This document shows positions 21,556-33,172 of a stretch of 64,000 nucleotides of DNA, piece after piece; position 1 is the first letter of the stretch; each line of letters opens with the position of its first letter. Both the position numbers and the translations under genes were made by a program. The notes under the pieces are model-generated. The model ran no database searches. It was not told the DNA's origin and saw only the letters and a program-made list of their open reading frames with translations. The stretch lies in NCBI GenBank assembly GCA_950022295.1, contig OX465598.1, positions 3,410,001 through 3,474,000 on the forward strand. Reading direction: 5' to 3'. This stretch comes from Bromus sterilis. Lineage: Eukaryota; Streptophyta; Magnoliopsida; Poales; Poaceae.

Positions 21556-24136
21556 CACCAGTGGACAGACCCCCATATTATCCCGGTTCAAATGGGCCTT
21601 TGGTTCCGGTTCAACACCCGGGACCAATAACTCGGGACCAATGCTGGTCCCGGTTGGCCCACGAACCGGGACCGAAGAGGGGGGGAGGGGTCATTGGTCC
21701 CGGTTGATAGAAAGAACCGGGATCGGGCTTCCGTATTTTTTATTTTTTATTTTTTATTTTTTATTTTTTATTTTTTATTTTTTATTGTTTATCTTAATCT
21801 AAGATCATTATGATTAATCTCAGATCAAATTGACCCACGTAGTCAAACTTCCCCAAGGGTCACCCATCCTCACACTACTCCAACCCCAGCACGCTTAACT
21901 TCTCAGTTCCATTCAACACCTACCCCAACTCGCTTAACAGACACTTGTTGATATATGTATCATATCATTCCTATTAAACCTTGTTGATGTCTAGGACCTT
22001 GTTGATGTCTATGTTGTGATAAAATTTAAAAAAAAAATTGAAACTTTCCGATCGGTTACCTATTATATTTTAAAGGTTTTTAAATTATTATTTTGAAAAA
22101 AAATATTTCTTTTTAATTTTGAAAACACATTTTTCATTTACCGAGTGACAAAAATGGGGTTTTTTGTGAAGATTCTACCAAATATTTGATGTAAACTTGA
22201 ACCACTTTATTTTTGTAAAATACTAGACCATATTTTATTTACAATTGACCAAAGTTTCCATGTAATATGGTTTTTATATGCCTCTTCTGAAAAAGACAAA
22301 TTTCCGCAAATTCAGCTGGAACGGGGTCAAATTTGAACTACATGTGCTTGATAGTTTGCTCTTTATTTTTTGAAAAAAATCATTTCTAGATACATAAGTA
22401 GTGATTTCATCAGGGATCCACCAAGACTTTTGTAAGATTTCACCCCTATCTATTACCGGTCATGCCCTCCGTTTTGACCACTTTTTGAAATCGACAAAAA
22501 TAATTAAAAAAAATCAAAAAATTGTAAAACCTTCGCGTTGCATCCTAATTTATGTCTTAGTAACCATACAAAACAACAAACTTGGAATAAGGCAAATATC
22601 TTATAAAAGTCTTTTTAAAATGAGCTATCGAGTATGAAGATTCATGACTTTCAAGCCAAATGACCGATGTTACAACTAGTTTGAAAGGATAGTTTTCCCA
22701 AATGATCTCATGTTTTGCACATGTGTGTATATTATACTAGCCAACAAGTTTGCCAAAGGAAGTTTTTATTTTCTTTGCACGAAAAATCCATTTTCCATTT
22801 TCCCAGTGACAAAAATGGGGTTTTTTGTGAAGGATCTACCAAATATTTGATGTCAACTTGAACCACTTTATTTTTGTAAAATATTAGACCATGTGTTATT
22901 TACAATTGATCAAAGTTTCCATGTAATATGGTTTTTATATACCTCTTCTGAAAAAGACAAATTTCCGCAGATTCAGTTGGAACGGGGTCAAATTTGAACT
23001 ACATGTGCTTGATAGTTTGCTCTTTATTTTTTGAAAAAATAATTTCTAGATACACAAGTAGTCATTTCATCAGGGATCCTCCAAGACTTTTGTAAGATTC
23101 CACCCCTATCTATTACCGGTCATGCCCTCCGTTTTGACCACTTTTTGAAATCGACAAGAATAATTCAAAAAAAATAAAAAAATCGTAAAACCTTCACGTT
23201 GCATTCTAATTTATGTCTTAGTAACCATATAAAACAACAAACTTGGAATAAGTCAAATATCTTATAAAAGTCTTTTTAAAATGAGCTATCGAGTATGAAG
23301 ATTCATGACTTTCAAGCCAAATGACCGATGTTACAGCTAGTTTGAAAGAATAGTTTTCCCAAATGATCTCATATTTTGCACATGTGTGTATATTATACTA
23401 GCCAACAAGTTTGCCAAAGGAAGTTTTTATTTTCTTTGCACGAAAAATCCATTTTCCATTTTCTGAGTGACAAAAGTAGGGGTTTTTTGTGAAGGATCTA
23501 CCAAATATTTGATGTCAACTTGAACCACTTTATTTTTGTAAAATATTAGACCATGTGTTATTTACAATTGACCAAAGTTTCCATGTAATATGGTTTTTAT
23601 ATACCTCTTCTGAAAAAGACAAATTTCCGCAGATTCAGCTGGAACGGGGTCAAATTTGAACTACATGTGCTTGATAGTTTGATCTTTATTTTTTGAAAAA
23701 ATCATTTCTAGATACACAAGTAGTCATTTCATCAGGGATCCACCAAGACTTTTGTAAGATTCCACCCCTATCTATTATCGGTCATGCCCTCCGTTTTGAT
23801 CACTTTTTGAAATCGACAAAAATAATTCAAAAAAAATAAAAAAAATTGTAAAACATTCGCGTTGCATCCTAATTTATGTCTGAGGGCTTATATGAGGGGC
23901 AACGGTCCCGGTTTTTGCCAAAAACCGAGACCAATGCCTCGCAGTGCGCCACGTGTTGGTCGCGAGAGCATTGGTCCCGGTTGTTGGCAAAAACCGGGAC
24001 CGTTGCCCCAGTTGAACTGGGACCGTTGCCATATTCAGACGAACCGGGACCGTTGTCCGGCATCGGTCCCGGTTCTGAAATGAACCGGGACCGATGCCTT
24101 TTTTGGGCTGGACGAAAGGGGGTCTCTCCACTAGTG
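21556..24136. mobile_element. Complete non-autonomous CACTA (En/Spm-type) transposon
   Basis: The ends are CACCAGTGGACAGACCCCC (from 21556) and, inverted, CACTAGTGGAGAGACCCCC (ending 24136). They are flanked by a perfect 3-bp target duplication GCT (21553-21555 and 24137-24139). Both subterminal regions carry arrays of the GGTCCCGGTT/AACCGGGACC motif in inverted orientation (about 21585-21725 and 23900-24095), as expected for transposase-binding subterminal repeats. No transposase frame is present. The centre is filled by a 661-bp tandem repeat, preceded by a TTTTTA microsatellite (about 21735-21790). The first base pairs of one end read CACCA, not CACTA. Confidence 0.88.
22100..23880. repeat. 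661-bp tandem repeat, about 2.7 copies, inside the CACTA element
   Basis: The marker GTGACAAAA recurs at 22145, 22806 and 23467, exactly 661 bases apart each time. The marker ATTTATGTCT(T/G)AG recurs at the same spacing. Copies differ by scattered point changes. The third copy breaks off near 23880, where the subterminal repeats begin. No coding potential. Confidence 0.9.
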
Positions 24137-25240
24137 GCTACATCTAAAGTCGGAAGCTCCAGCTTGGCCATTGCCGAATCTAGGTTACACACCGTTCTGA
24201 CACATTCATAGCGAGCATCGCATGCGCATGCTGCAAAGGTCGTCGGTGTCATCCTTCACCGGTCCATCTTCACAGCAGAACTAACGCATCAACCTTGCCA
24301 GGCCAGCCATCGACGCCATCGTATCGCCAGATGACGCTTCCTCCCTTTGCGCGTCCATCATTTTTGCACTATCGCCAATATATTGCTGCCACTAGTAAAA
24401 AAACGTATCCTCAACTTTATTTTTTGGCGCGCTAAATTTTAAACACGCGAGCACTATATTTTACAAATAGTGCTGGCACCTTAGTTTTTCGTACGTAAGC
24501 ACTATACTCTTAGTGCTAGCATGGAAAAAAAATTGGGTGCCATTTGTATGTGAGGTCCATCATTCAAAAAAGACCCGAGACATAGGTGGCGTTGCATAAA
24601 ACCCTACGGCGCCACTATTGTCAGTATCTATGGAGTGTTATTTTTTCATACGTCGCTAATAAACTTTCCGGTCCATACAAAATTGCCCTATATTATATGA
24701 ATATTCTTGTACATTCTAAATAAGGTACAATTTTTTGTTTCAGTTTTGTTTGTCATTTTTATTATATTCTTGTATATTAATAATTAGAAACCTCACCTTC
24801 TTTCAGGTTTTTAGATTATTTTTATTTTATATTATTTCTTAACTAAATGGTACTTTTTATAATTTTTGGTTTTATTTCAACTTCTTTGTATACATTATAT
24901 GATAAATTTTTGTCACATTAACAATTTTATTATGTATGATGCATAAAATAAATCGACCGTCCTCCTCCTCCTTTGAGACATCGCTGACCTCCACCATTGA
25001 CCCCCCGTTTGCGCCGCTACGCGCGTTCATCACGTAGATGTCACGGCCGATTACCCCATCGTCCATTGCTGCCATGGATGATGTCTCAATGGATTCACAG
25101 GGATCTAGGGGCTAGTTGCAATGCATAGAGCGCCGCTCGTAGAAAGTGACGAAGAAAGTGACTTGAGGTGAAGAAGGAGATCAACGCGCGCATAACGAGG
25201 GCAAAAAAAGCCCTCCAACGTGTTTAGAAGCCCGTGGATG
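24137..25240. other. Intergenic region with a possible lone CACTA-type terminus
   Basis: At 24396 CACTAGTAAAAAAACG resembles the outer end of Triticeae CACTA elements, but no inverted partner is visible downstream. Repeated GTGCTA/TAGTGC and AGCACTATA words occur at 24450-24520. The rest is AT-rich, with no gene. Confidence 0.3.
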
Positions 25241-25850
25241 TTTAGTGGGGCCAATTATGGCCAGTCTTGTTGTAGATGCTAGGAGATCAATTTACTCCCG
25301 GATGGTCACAGAGATCAAATCTTTGATTGAGTCGTTGGACAACTCGTATTTCATTTTTTCTAGTTTTCCTCTTCATAGTGTTTCTTTAGTAAAGCTTGCT
25401 CTTTCTGATCATAGAACTATGGTTTGGCTTGGTAGTGGTCCTATGTCGGTACTTGAATCTTGTAATCTGGATTTGCCCACTTTTTTTTGCGGGTATAAAG
25501 TGGTCTGTTTTATTAAACCGGAATAGAAACGTCCAAAGCACAAAGGTTTAACGCACTGCCTGGACCACGGAGCCTTTCATTGTCGAGACGGATTGTGTGC
25601 AAGCTGCGGAGGCTATCTCCCAACACGCTCATGATCGCTCTCCTGAAGCCTTCTTGATCGAGGAAATTAAGGAACTTCTTAGATGTGATAGACAAGTGTA
25701 TATTCAAGCGGTTAACCGCTCTTGTAATAAGGTCAGTCATGAGCTGGCTAGGCTTGGCCGTGTTGAGAGGATGACGGTTGTTTGGTTTTGGTCTGGATTT
25801 GCCCACTTTTGGGGCTGATTAGTGAAAGTCTTATACCCGCAAAAAAATAT
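25241..25850 (+). pseudogene. Two RNase H-like (RVT_3) fragments in tandem, retroelement debris
   Basis: 25260-25480 reads MASLVVDARRSIYSRMVTEI and then MVWLGSGP; 25570-25815 reads VETDCVQAAEAISQHAHDRSP and then VNRSCNKVSHELARLG. Both match parts of the RNase H-like domain found in plant non-LTR retroelement proteins. They are separated by an insertion beginning TTTTTTTTGCGGGTATAA at 25483, whose inverted form TTATACCCGCAAAAAAAT lies at 25831-25848. A direct repeat, CCAGTCTTGTTGTAGATGCT, flanks the unit (25261 and 25857). No start codon or full domain: not functional. Confidence 0.6.
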
Positions 25851-26086
25851 TATGCCCAGTCTTGTTGTAGATGCTTTTAGGCCTTTTAGCTTTAGGAAAA
25901 GGAAACTAGAGATTAAAATGGTTCACTGGTATACCCAACACAACTTTGAAACAACATTGAAAGCAGAGGTCACATTTGTTTACCGAATTCCTTTATAGAA
26001 ACCACTGTAATTTACGGTCCTCGTGCATGCACGCCAAAAAATCTCATAAGTAGCATGCACTTTTGTCTGATGCCGATGTTCTGGAA

Positions 26087-26985
26087 CTAGACGAGATCTG
26101 TGGCACCTTTAGATTTTTGTTGAAGCATCTTCTTCATATGAATTTGCCCAAGTTTGAACAAAAGAAACACCGATCCCATTGAGAAGGAGAGCATGAAAGC
26201 AATGTAGGCGAGGTCAGACCAAGCAGGACGAAAAATGAAGACGGAGACCCCCAAGGAGATTAACATGATAGCGGTTGCGACCATCATCAACACCGATGTC
26301 ACCTGCACGAAACAATTAATTAATACTCCCTCCGATCCATAATAAGTGTCGAGTACTCAATAGGATCGAAACATGTACTCCTTTCGTATCAAAATATAAG
26401 TAGTTGGAGTATAATAGTTGTAGTATACTTCGACTATCTATATTTCGATACAGAAAGAGTAGATTAGCAAAACACAATCTTCTAATTTGGTTACAACAAG
26501 GTGCCATATGTAGTACGTACGAAATCTGTGGATGTGTTGATAATAACCACTTGGCATGCTTGGAGTTCCCGTCTCTTGTTTCGATCCCGGCGTTTGATAA
26601 GCACCAGGTGGATCATGACGGTGGAGTAGAGGAAGACGATGGCGGTGATGATAACGTCGTACCAATGGTGCCCCCCGTCGGACCATGCATGGGCGGCCGA
26701 GATGCCGAAGAAAGAAAACATGCTCAAACTCACACTGAAGTGCTGCATATATGCCATGCACACACAAAATCTCATGAACACATTCATTAACAATTATTGG
26801 CAAGGAGAGATCGATGTAGGCCGTCTTGTAGTGATGATATATATCGATGAAGGGTACGTACGCACCTGAAAGACAATGTCGCCGCCGTCGTCATCAAGGT
26901 GCGCCGCCGGCGATGGCTGCCCTCCGCCGTCTGTGGTCTCCGCTGAACCGGTGGTCGGCGGCTCGTAGGGGCTTATCTTCGTCAT
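26087..26985 (-). CDS. Small four-helix membrane protein of unknown function
   Basis: Three exons, 26985-26866, 26742-26551 and 26302-26087, give 175 residues with phase-0 junctions. Residues 1-40 are hydrophilic and Pro/Gly/Asp-rich. Hydrophobic segments at about 41-60, 67-89, 105-128 and 133-155 predict four membrane helices with a basic loop RRDRNKRREL between the second and third, and a basic C-terminal tail KKMLQQKSKG. I do not recognise a named family; its closest look is that of small multi-pass proteins common in grass genomes. Intron 2 contains a Stowaway-like MITE (26378-26459) plus half of another. Splice sites are canonical, so I regard the model as real, but expression is unproven. 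Confidence 0.65.
26323..26360. mobile_element. Half of a Stowaway-like MITE
   Basis: CTCCCTCCGATCCATAATAA follows TA and matches one terminal repeat of the elements at 36762 and 57429; the opposite half is absent. Confidence 0.5.
26378..26459. mobile_element. Stowaway-like MITE
   Basis: The ends CTCCTTTCGTATCAAAATAT and, inverted, CTCTTTCTGTATCGAAATAT are flanked by TA on both sides (26376-26377 and 26460-26461). It lies in intron 2 of the membrane-protein gene. Confidence 0.75.
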
Positions 26986-29271
26986 GGTAACAAACTCGAT
27001 CTTGCTGCAGGGAATCGAAAGAGAGAGGGAGAGGGAGAGAAAAAGCGACGCGCGCCTGAATTTGTTGGGTAACAAACTCTATGATATCTAACTCTAACTT
27101 GGACACGTACGTCGCTCGGATGATTTAATTTGACGTGCCAGCAATCGTATGCATAACCATAATGTCACTGTTTACGTACATAATTTACACATTTTAACTT
27201 AATGTACCCTCTTTATCTCAACCTATTTCCACGAGGTTGTTCTACAACCAACCGATTCGTTACGTACTAGGGGCTCTGTAAAGATATTTTTAGCTCGATA
27301 TTGCGTGTTTAGGGCTCTCTTATTTTCAAAATATGAAGTTTTATGTTTGTCCGAAGTCAAATTTCTTTAAATTTGACCATGTACATAGAATATTAAGATC
27401 TAGAACATCAAATATATATAGTATAGAAATATTTTATGATAAAAAACATGAAATCATTATAGTTCTTAGAGGGATGATTCCATGAAACATTCTCTAGCCA
27501 AATATCTGAACTTTACGTGGGACAATTAGTTCTCAGAAAAAACTTCACACAACCGGAATTTTGACCCTTCCGTGCGATTCAACATGTTCACATGTGTCCG
27601 AAAATAATGTGTCCACTTCATATAATACAACATTGTGATCGAAATAATTCATCCCTGAAGATGACCTTTTATGGAAAAGCGTAACATGAAGTTTCTTCGT
27701 CTCGTCGATATGAATTTTTTTGATTTTTGAATCATTTTAATCCAAAATCATATCTGACATCTAGTCGTGCACGTCCAAACCTTTTATGGAAATAATTCAT
27801 CCCTGAAGATGACCTTTTTATGGAAAAGCGTAACATGAAGTTTCTTCGTCTCGTCGATATGATTTTTTTTTGAATCATTTTAATCCAAAATCATATCTGA
27901 CATCCAGTCGTGCACGTCCAAACCCAGCCAATGAGGTTTTGAGGGCGCAGCGCGAAGCTCTGAAGCTTGCTGAAATCATGGGACATGTCGGCCTATTGAT
28001 TTCCATGTAATAGACAGCGGTGGAGAAGGTCATGGTGGCCCAGATTGGAGGATCAGTTAGTCGGACAAGGCTTTGGTTGCGATGGAGTCATTCAGGTGCT
28101 CGATAACTCTCAAAAGCAACACTGTTATGTGGGGGCGGCAGCACTACATGATTTCATTTTTGATGGTTCTCTTCAGGTGTTGAGTCGGGACATTGAGGGT
28201 GAAAGCTAAGGTCTGACCTTCATTGGTTGTTTCTGGCGATGGCCTTGCTGAAGGAATTGTTTTAAGAGCTTGGACTTCCTCCATGGTGAAAACTTGAGAT
28301 CTTGGATCATGCAACGACGATGCTTGTGCAATGTTCCCTTCTTGAAGACTTTTCTTTTGGATACCTTTTATGTTTTTTGAGAGAAGTTTGACCGCTATGG
28401 CGGGACCTTTCTTTTTTTTTCTTTTTTTTACTCTTGAATCAAATGTGTCGAATGCGTTTGGAGGCCTGAATTCTCATAAATTAGAAAAAGAAATGGGAGG
28501 TTGCAGGTGTCCGGACCTTCGCCACGTAGGCCTTCAACACTTAATAAATCTCTAATGAATCAATTTCAAATAAAACCAATTTATAATATGTAGTTTATTA
28601 ATCAGAATTGTTGTAGAAACATCAACATACATCTTTAGCAACGCAAGGGCAATTACCTAGAATGCGTCCATGCTCCCATTTCTAAAATGTCTAATTTAAA
28701 TGTGTTGGTTTGAAAAATGTTGATATGCAAAACATGTATGTACAGTTCATAAAAAGAGATAAAAAAAGACAAATCCGGCATGAAGTGCCAAATTTTCGAT
28801 TTTGTCATTTATGCATGGTACTATTCATGTTGGATTTATCTTTTTTGTATCTCTCTTTGTACTTTGAATTTTGGTCTAAATTTTAATACGGAGTATATGC
28901 AGACATATATCTCGTGCAGACTTAAAATTCGATTTTATCATCCTCACAAATATTTCGAAATTCTTGACACTGATAACTGTTTTTTTTAAGTGGGTGCATG
29001 CATGAAAGCTTGTTAGCATTGGTATCACTTGCTACTGACGCCTGACAGCATTTTGGGGCCTAATGATTTGACAATCGACAGGATACGCGAGCACGATACG
29101 CGTTGCGTGTGCAATGTGTTAGACAAAATCCATATGAGGTTCTAGCGCGGCACCAATTTCTTGTAAATGATACATGTTCAAATACTATACAGCATGAGAT
29201 GGTCTTATTGTACAAGCTTATTTCCGCACATTAGGCATTCTATCTTGGGACAAGTAATCTACATAAGCCAA
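26986..29271. other. Intergenic region, no supported gene
   Basis: It contains a GA-rich tract next to the membrane-protein start (27018-27045), a 148-bp tandem duplication (27641-27923) and a stretch at 27940-28400 that reads like degraded transposon sequence without a consistent frame. Nothing else was seen. Confidence 0.4.
27641..27923. repeat. 148-bp tandem duplication
   Basis: The block starting GAAATAATTCATCCCTGAAG at 27641 is repeated from 27789 with only small differences (a T-run length change, and CTAG versus CCAG). Two copies only. Confidence 0.85.
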
Positions 29272-29628
29272 TTAGACTAGGCTAGAAAAGGAGGAGGAGG
29301 AGGAGGAGGAGGAGGGGATGATGCCATGGCCAGACAGGGGCGGCTTTACACAATGTTTCTTGCACTCGTCCATAGCCGGGTAGCACAACTCAGTTGGAAG
29401 ATAACAGAAGCACTCCTCCTTATTGCCGCATCGATCGTAATCAAGAAGAGCGCATAGCCCATTTGGTAGATTGATCTTCGCGACATCTGTGCCAGCCACA
29501 ATTCGGCCTGTGCAAGGAATTACAAACGAACAATCGATGTTATGGAATTGAAATAGAGGAGAATATATAAACAAAGCGCCCAAACAAAAATCATAAAGAA
29601 AAATAAAAAGACTGTCATGTGCTTGCAT
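29272..29628 (-). CDS. Putative small cysteine-rich secreted peptide (ESF1/MEG-like spacing)
   Basis: The minus-strand frame contains GLCALLDYDRCGNKEECFCY and ELCYPAMDECKKHC, a spacing C-x7-C-x5-C-x-C-x6-C-x6-C-x3-C. This resembles plant Embryo Surrounding Factor 1 / maternally expressed (MEG) peptides, in which four disulphides are usual. A splice acceptor (TTGCACAG) precedes residue GRIVAG at 29507, so the true gene may be two exons with the signal-peptide exon further upstream, which I could not identify. Alternatively the open frame from 29628 supplies a hydrophobic N-terminus (MQAHDSLFIFLYDFCLGALF). The C-terminus is a poly-Ser run encoded by a GGA microsatellite (29291-29314), which is unusual. 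Could also be a pseudogene of the family. Confidence 0.5.
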   Translation of the reverse strand: MQAHDSLFIFLYDFCLGALFIYSPLFQFHNIDCSFVIPCTGRIVAGTDVAKINLPNGLCALLDYDRCGNKEECFCYLPTELCYPAMDECKKHCVKPPLSGHGIIPSSSSSSSSFSSLV

Positions 29629-30900
29629 CGAGATGTAGGGACAGTTCTTTTGACGACTTCTTTCAGAAGTTGTCCTCCTCCAGTTTATCTGAGAAGCCGC
29701 CCAAAAAAATTAGAAAGGCTTCCGGAATGCCCACGAAACCTCATGTAATTGTCTATGACGGCAGATACTAGCTATACACCAGTAGCTTGTCGATGAGACA
29801 CCCACTTTGGTTGTTGTCGATGAGAAATATTATGAATATAACGTATTGTATTGTAAAATATTCAAGTATAATTATAAAACATCAATATAATTATATTATG
29901 AATGGAAAAATTACGAATAATACATGTCTATTCTTAAATAACATGAAATGTATATATGCTTTCAAATAAATATATTAATGTAAAATAATGAAATCATTGA
30001 ATATCAAATAATACATTATTCTTAAAAATATTTTGAATATTACTAAAGAAATTAATGGTATAATATTTGTACAATGAAAATACTCTACTTTAATTTTAAT
30101 TTATGATTATCCAAAGAAATTATAAGAATCATTTAATAGTCGGAACATTTTTTCTTAATATATTGCTTTGAAAACACATATAAAATTCGTGGTATTCTTA
30201 TCGTATTTTTATCAATAAGAATATACCTATTTAATATTAGAAAATTATATAATATTTTTGGAATTCGTAATTCAGTTGTATTGCTATAGTTAAATTTTTA
30301 GGTGAATATTTAATAATAATATAAATTTTATTTATGTCCATATAATCTATATCACACGATTATAATTTATATAGCAGCAGCGAATAAAATAAAAAAATAT
30401 TAATGCAAAATAGGTCGCACTCGATAAAGGGCCATAGTAAAATGGCCGAAGGTGCACAAAAAAGTCAAATGTTTGTGGAATCTTAATGTTATCGGAAATT
30501 GTTGTAGAGTTCCATGTCGAAGGTTTGACTCTGCCGTAGCACGCAATTTTTGCTAGATATTTTATGGGGATTGCTTTATCGACAAATGGGGCCCATGCGA
30601 TATATATAAAACATAATTATCGTGTATTAAATACGTACGTGTATAATTTTTGTGACCGTATTTAGATGTTTGTGGAAGTTTACTGATCATTTTACCGTGT
30701 TTTACAACTTTTTTACCAAACTGAACATCACACACAAGTATAGTGATCAGGGGTATATTATATACCTCTTTTTTTTTTGAAAGGTACATCATGCATACAT
30801 TCCTGGAAATGAATGCGGCCCACCCCTATATGCTCCCCAAATTTCGAATTCCGTTTCCCACAGAGAGAAACGATGGAGAATTAGCAAGAAATAGGAAAAA
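29629..30900. other. AT-rich intergenic region
   Basis: 29800-30400 is strongly AT-rich with no open frame of note. 30400-30790 shows no recognisable element. Confidence 0.5.
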
Positions 30901-31105
30901 ATTAAAGGAAAAATCAGTGCGCGGTGATTGGTGGATGGACCCCTCCTCCCACAGATCGCGCCCCTTCCCGCCCCCCTATAAAACCCGCGCCCTCGCCGCC
31001 CATCCAATCCAATCCACCCATCCATTCCAACCACCGCGCCGCGCACACTCCGATCCAGCACCGCCGCCGCCGCCACATCGCCGGAGAGAAGAAGGAAGGG
31101 AGGAG
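30901..31105 (+). promoter_or_regulatory. Histone H2A promoter and leader
   Basis: An inverted CCAAT box (GATTGG, 30926-30931) and a TATA box (TATAAAA, 30977-30983) precede the start codon by about 175 and 125 bases. GATCGCG near 30955 resembles a degenerate plant histone octamer motif. This arrangement fits a replication-linked histone gene. Confidence 0.6.
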
Positions 31106-31686
31106 ATGGCCCCGAGGAAGGGCGTCAGCGACGACAGGAAGAAGGCGGTGACGCGATCCGTCAAGGCCGGCCTCCAGTTCCCTGTCGGCCGCATCGGGCG
31201 CTACCTCAAGAAGGGCCGCTATGCGCAGCGCATCGGCTCCGGCGCCCCCGTCTACCTCGCCGCCGTCCTCGAGTACCTCGCCGCCGAGGTAACCTTCCAT
31301 CAACCATTCCTTCTTGAAATCCTTCCTATATATCAGATCGATCGGCGGCTTACGCATCTTGTTTTTGTTTGTTCTTGCAGGTGCTGGAGCTGGCGGGCAA
31401 CGCGGCCAAGGACAACAAGAAGGCGCGCATCATCCCTCGCCACCTGCTGCTCGCCATCCGCAACGACGAGGAGATCGGCAAGCTGCTCGCCGGCGTCACC
31501 ATCGCCCACGGCGGCGTGCTTCCCAGCATCAACCCCGTGCTGCTCCCCAAGAGGACCGCCGACAAGACTGACAAGGAGGCCAAGTCGACCAAGAAGAAGA
31601 AGGAGTCCAAGTCTAAGACCGCCGAGAAGGATTCAAAGGAGAAGGCCGCCGAGGAGGAGGCCGCCGACGAGGAAGAGGAAGAGTAG
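31106..31686 (+). CDS. H2A: Histone H2A with divergent acidic tail
   Basis: Two exons, 31106-31288 and 31381-31686, give 162 residues. The intron falls after LEYLAAE, the usual place in plant H2A genes. The histone fold is complete: [58 protein letters not shown] and GVTIAHGGVLPSINPVLLPK. The nucleosome acidic-patch residues are present. Length and the long C-terminal tail resemble the H2A.W-type class, but the tail carries STKK at 130-133 where an SPKK DNA-binding motif is expected, has no SQ(E/D)F phosphorylation motif of H2A.X, and ends EEEAADEEEEE. A shift from the normal basic tail to an acidic one would alter linker-DNA contact (inference). The gene looks intact. Confidence 0.94.
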
Positions 31687-33006
31687 AGAGCCCACGCCTG
31701 TCGTCTCTCTGAGTTGTGTCGTGTATGGAACGGTTCATGGTTGGTTGTCTGTACGTATTTTCGCTTGATCCGGGGTTCTTGCTGATGAATGGAAGCTGAA
31801 AACTGAATCATTTTGCCTTTCATCCAGTCTTTACCTAGCCACCAATCTGATCCTTTGGCACTGTGCTCCATCATCTGGATCTTGATGCTCCATGGATTTC
31901 CACGCTCGTTACGATGTTTCCGTAGATTTCAGCTGGTTACTTTTTCTTGCGGGCGATCACTGAATAAGTGAATAAGGAGGTTCATAGATCATTAGGATTT
32001 GTCGATTAGACATCAGTGTGAATGTTTTTGACTCAGGGATATATTCGCTCAGCATGGGTTTAGACCCTGCAGTTTGGTGCTGGATCAGTGATTTTGGGTG
32101 GATTAGTTGTTGCCCTCGGAGTGATTGATATGTCTGACAGTGAAAGTAATTTGGGTGCTTGGTGGAAAAGAACATAGTACAAAAGTGCAGCTGATGCTAT
32201 AGATGAGTAGTAAGTACTTATTTGGTATTGTTTTCTTGTGCCCACCAGTACATAAGAGAACACGCGTAATACGAGTAGTTCATAAGTTGGCATGATCACC
32301 AGTACATATTTCAAATTCAGTTTTATGATCAACTTCACACAGACTAGTCTTCTTTTTTTGGCTTCGCATTGTCTACCGCATTGTGACTGTTCATAACTGC
32401 AAAACAGAGGTATACCTGATAGGTCAACTATTTGTTTACTACATTAGGACTGGTTCAGGAAAGAACGTACTGGGTATAGATATATATCTGTTCACAAGTG
32501 TGTCATGCATGTACTCCATCCATTCCAAATTAAATGACTTTCATTTGTGTACATATTTAGAACGGAAGGAGTATGTTGCAGTACAAGAGTGGCATACCCT
32601 AACTAATAAGAGTGCCAATGGTCATGTAAATTATTGGTTATTTTGGCTGATTTATTTAAGGGGAAGTTTTAAGCTTGTTCTTAATTTGGGCAATTCTACC
32701 AACCAGAGAGTTGCATTTCTTCATACAAATTAATAGTTCCACGGAGATACCTAGTGTTTTTTTAATTGGTACCACCATTAGCAATAAACTTTCACACAGA
32801 TAAAGTGGGATCATCTTTTCACCAAGCACCCAAATTAAGGAAGATGACAAGGGGGACCTAAAGACCTGGATTTCTCGGATTAAAGATATCGCCAAGCCCT
32901 TACTCCCGGTGACGGCGTCGGCGAGCTAAATCTCAAGTCCTCCTGTCTTACCGGCAAGTTTGGTCGCTAGCTTGTTCGCTCCCTAGTTTCTTCACAAACT
33001 TGGTTC
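31687..33006. other. H2A 3' region and intergenic sequence
   Basis: No gene is supported. A 58-bp Stowaway-like MITE lies at 32514-32571. Short frames at 32060-32900 show no domain. Confidence 0.45.
32514..32571. mobile_element. Short Stowaway-like MITE (internally deleted)
   Basis: CTCCATCCATTCCAAATTAA and the inverted CTCCTTCCGTTCTAAATA are flanked by TA. At 58 bp it consists of little more than its terminal repeats. Confidence 0.65.
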
Positions 33007-33014
33007 ATTCTACC

Positions 33015-33172
33015 CAGTGGCGGAGCCAGAATGGAGCCACACCCCAGGCAAGCCCCAGGCCAATGCTTAGCTACAGTAGTGAATAGTGTGTATTCTGCTA
33101 CAGTATACGAAGTAATCTAGGCTCACGCCCCAGGCCACGGCCAGGGCAGCCTGGGGCCTGGCTCCGCCACTG
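33015..33172. mobile_element. hAT-type MITE with perfect 8-bp target duplication
   Basis: The terminal inverted repeat CAGTGGCGGAGCCAG (33015) / CTGGCTCCGCCACTG (ending 33172) is flanked on both sides by ATTCTACC (33007-33014 and 33173-33180). The 8-bp duplication and CAGTG-type ends place it in the hAT superfamily. It is 158 bp and non-coding. Confidence 0.88.

Noticed and set aside
24396..25240. Second complete CACTA element
   Set aside because: Only one CACTA-like terminus is visible; no inverted partner or 3-bp duplication.
30743..31768. 341-codon plus-strand frame covering the H2A gene
   Set aside because: It reads through the leader and intron and leaves the histone frame after exon 1; the two-exon H2A model explains the sequence.
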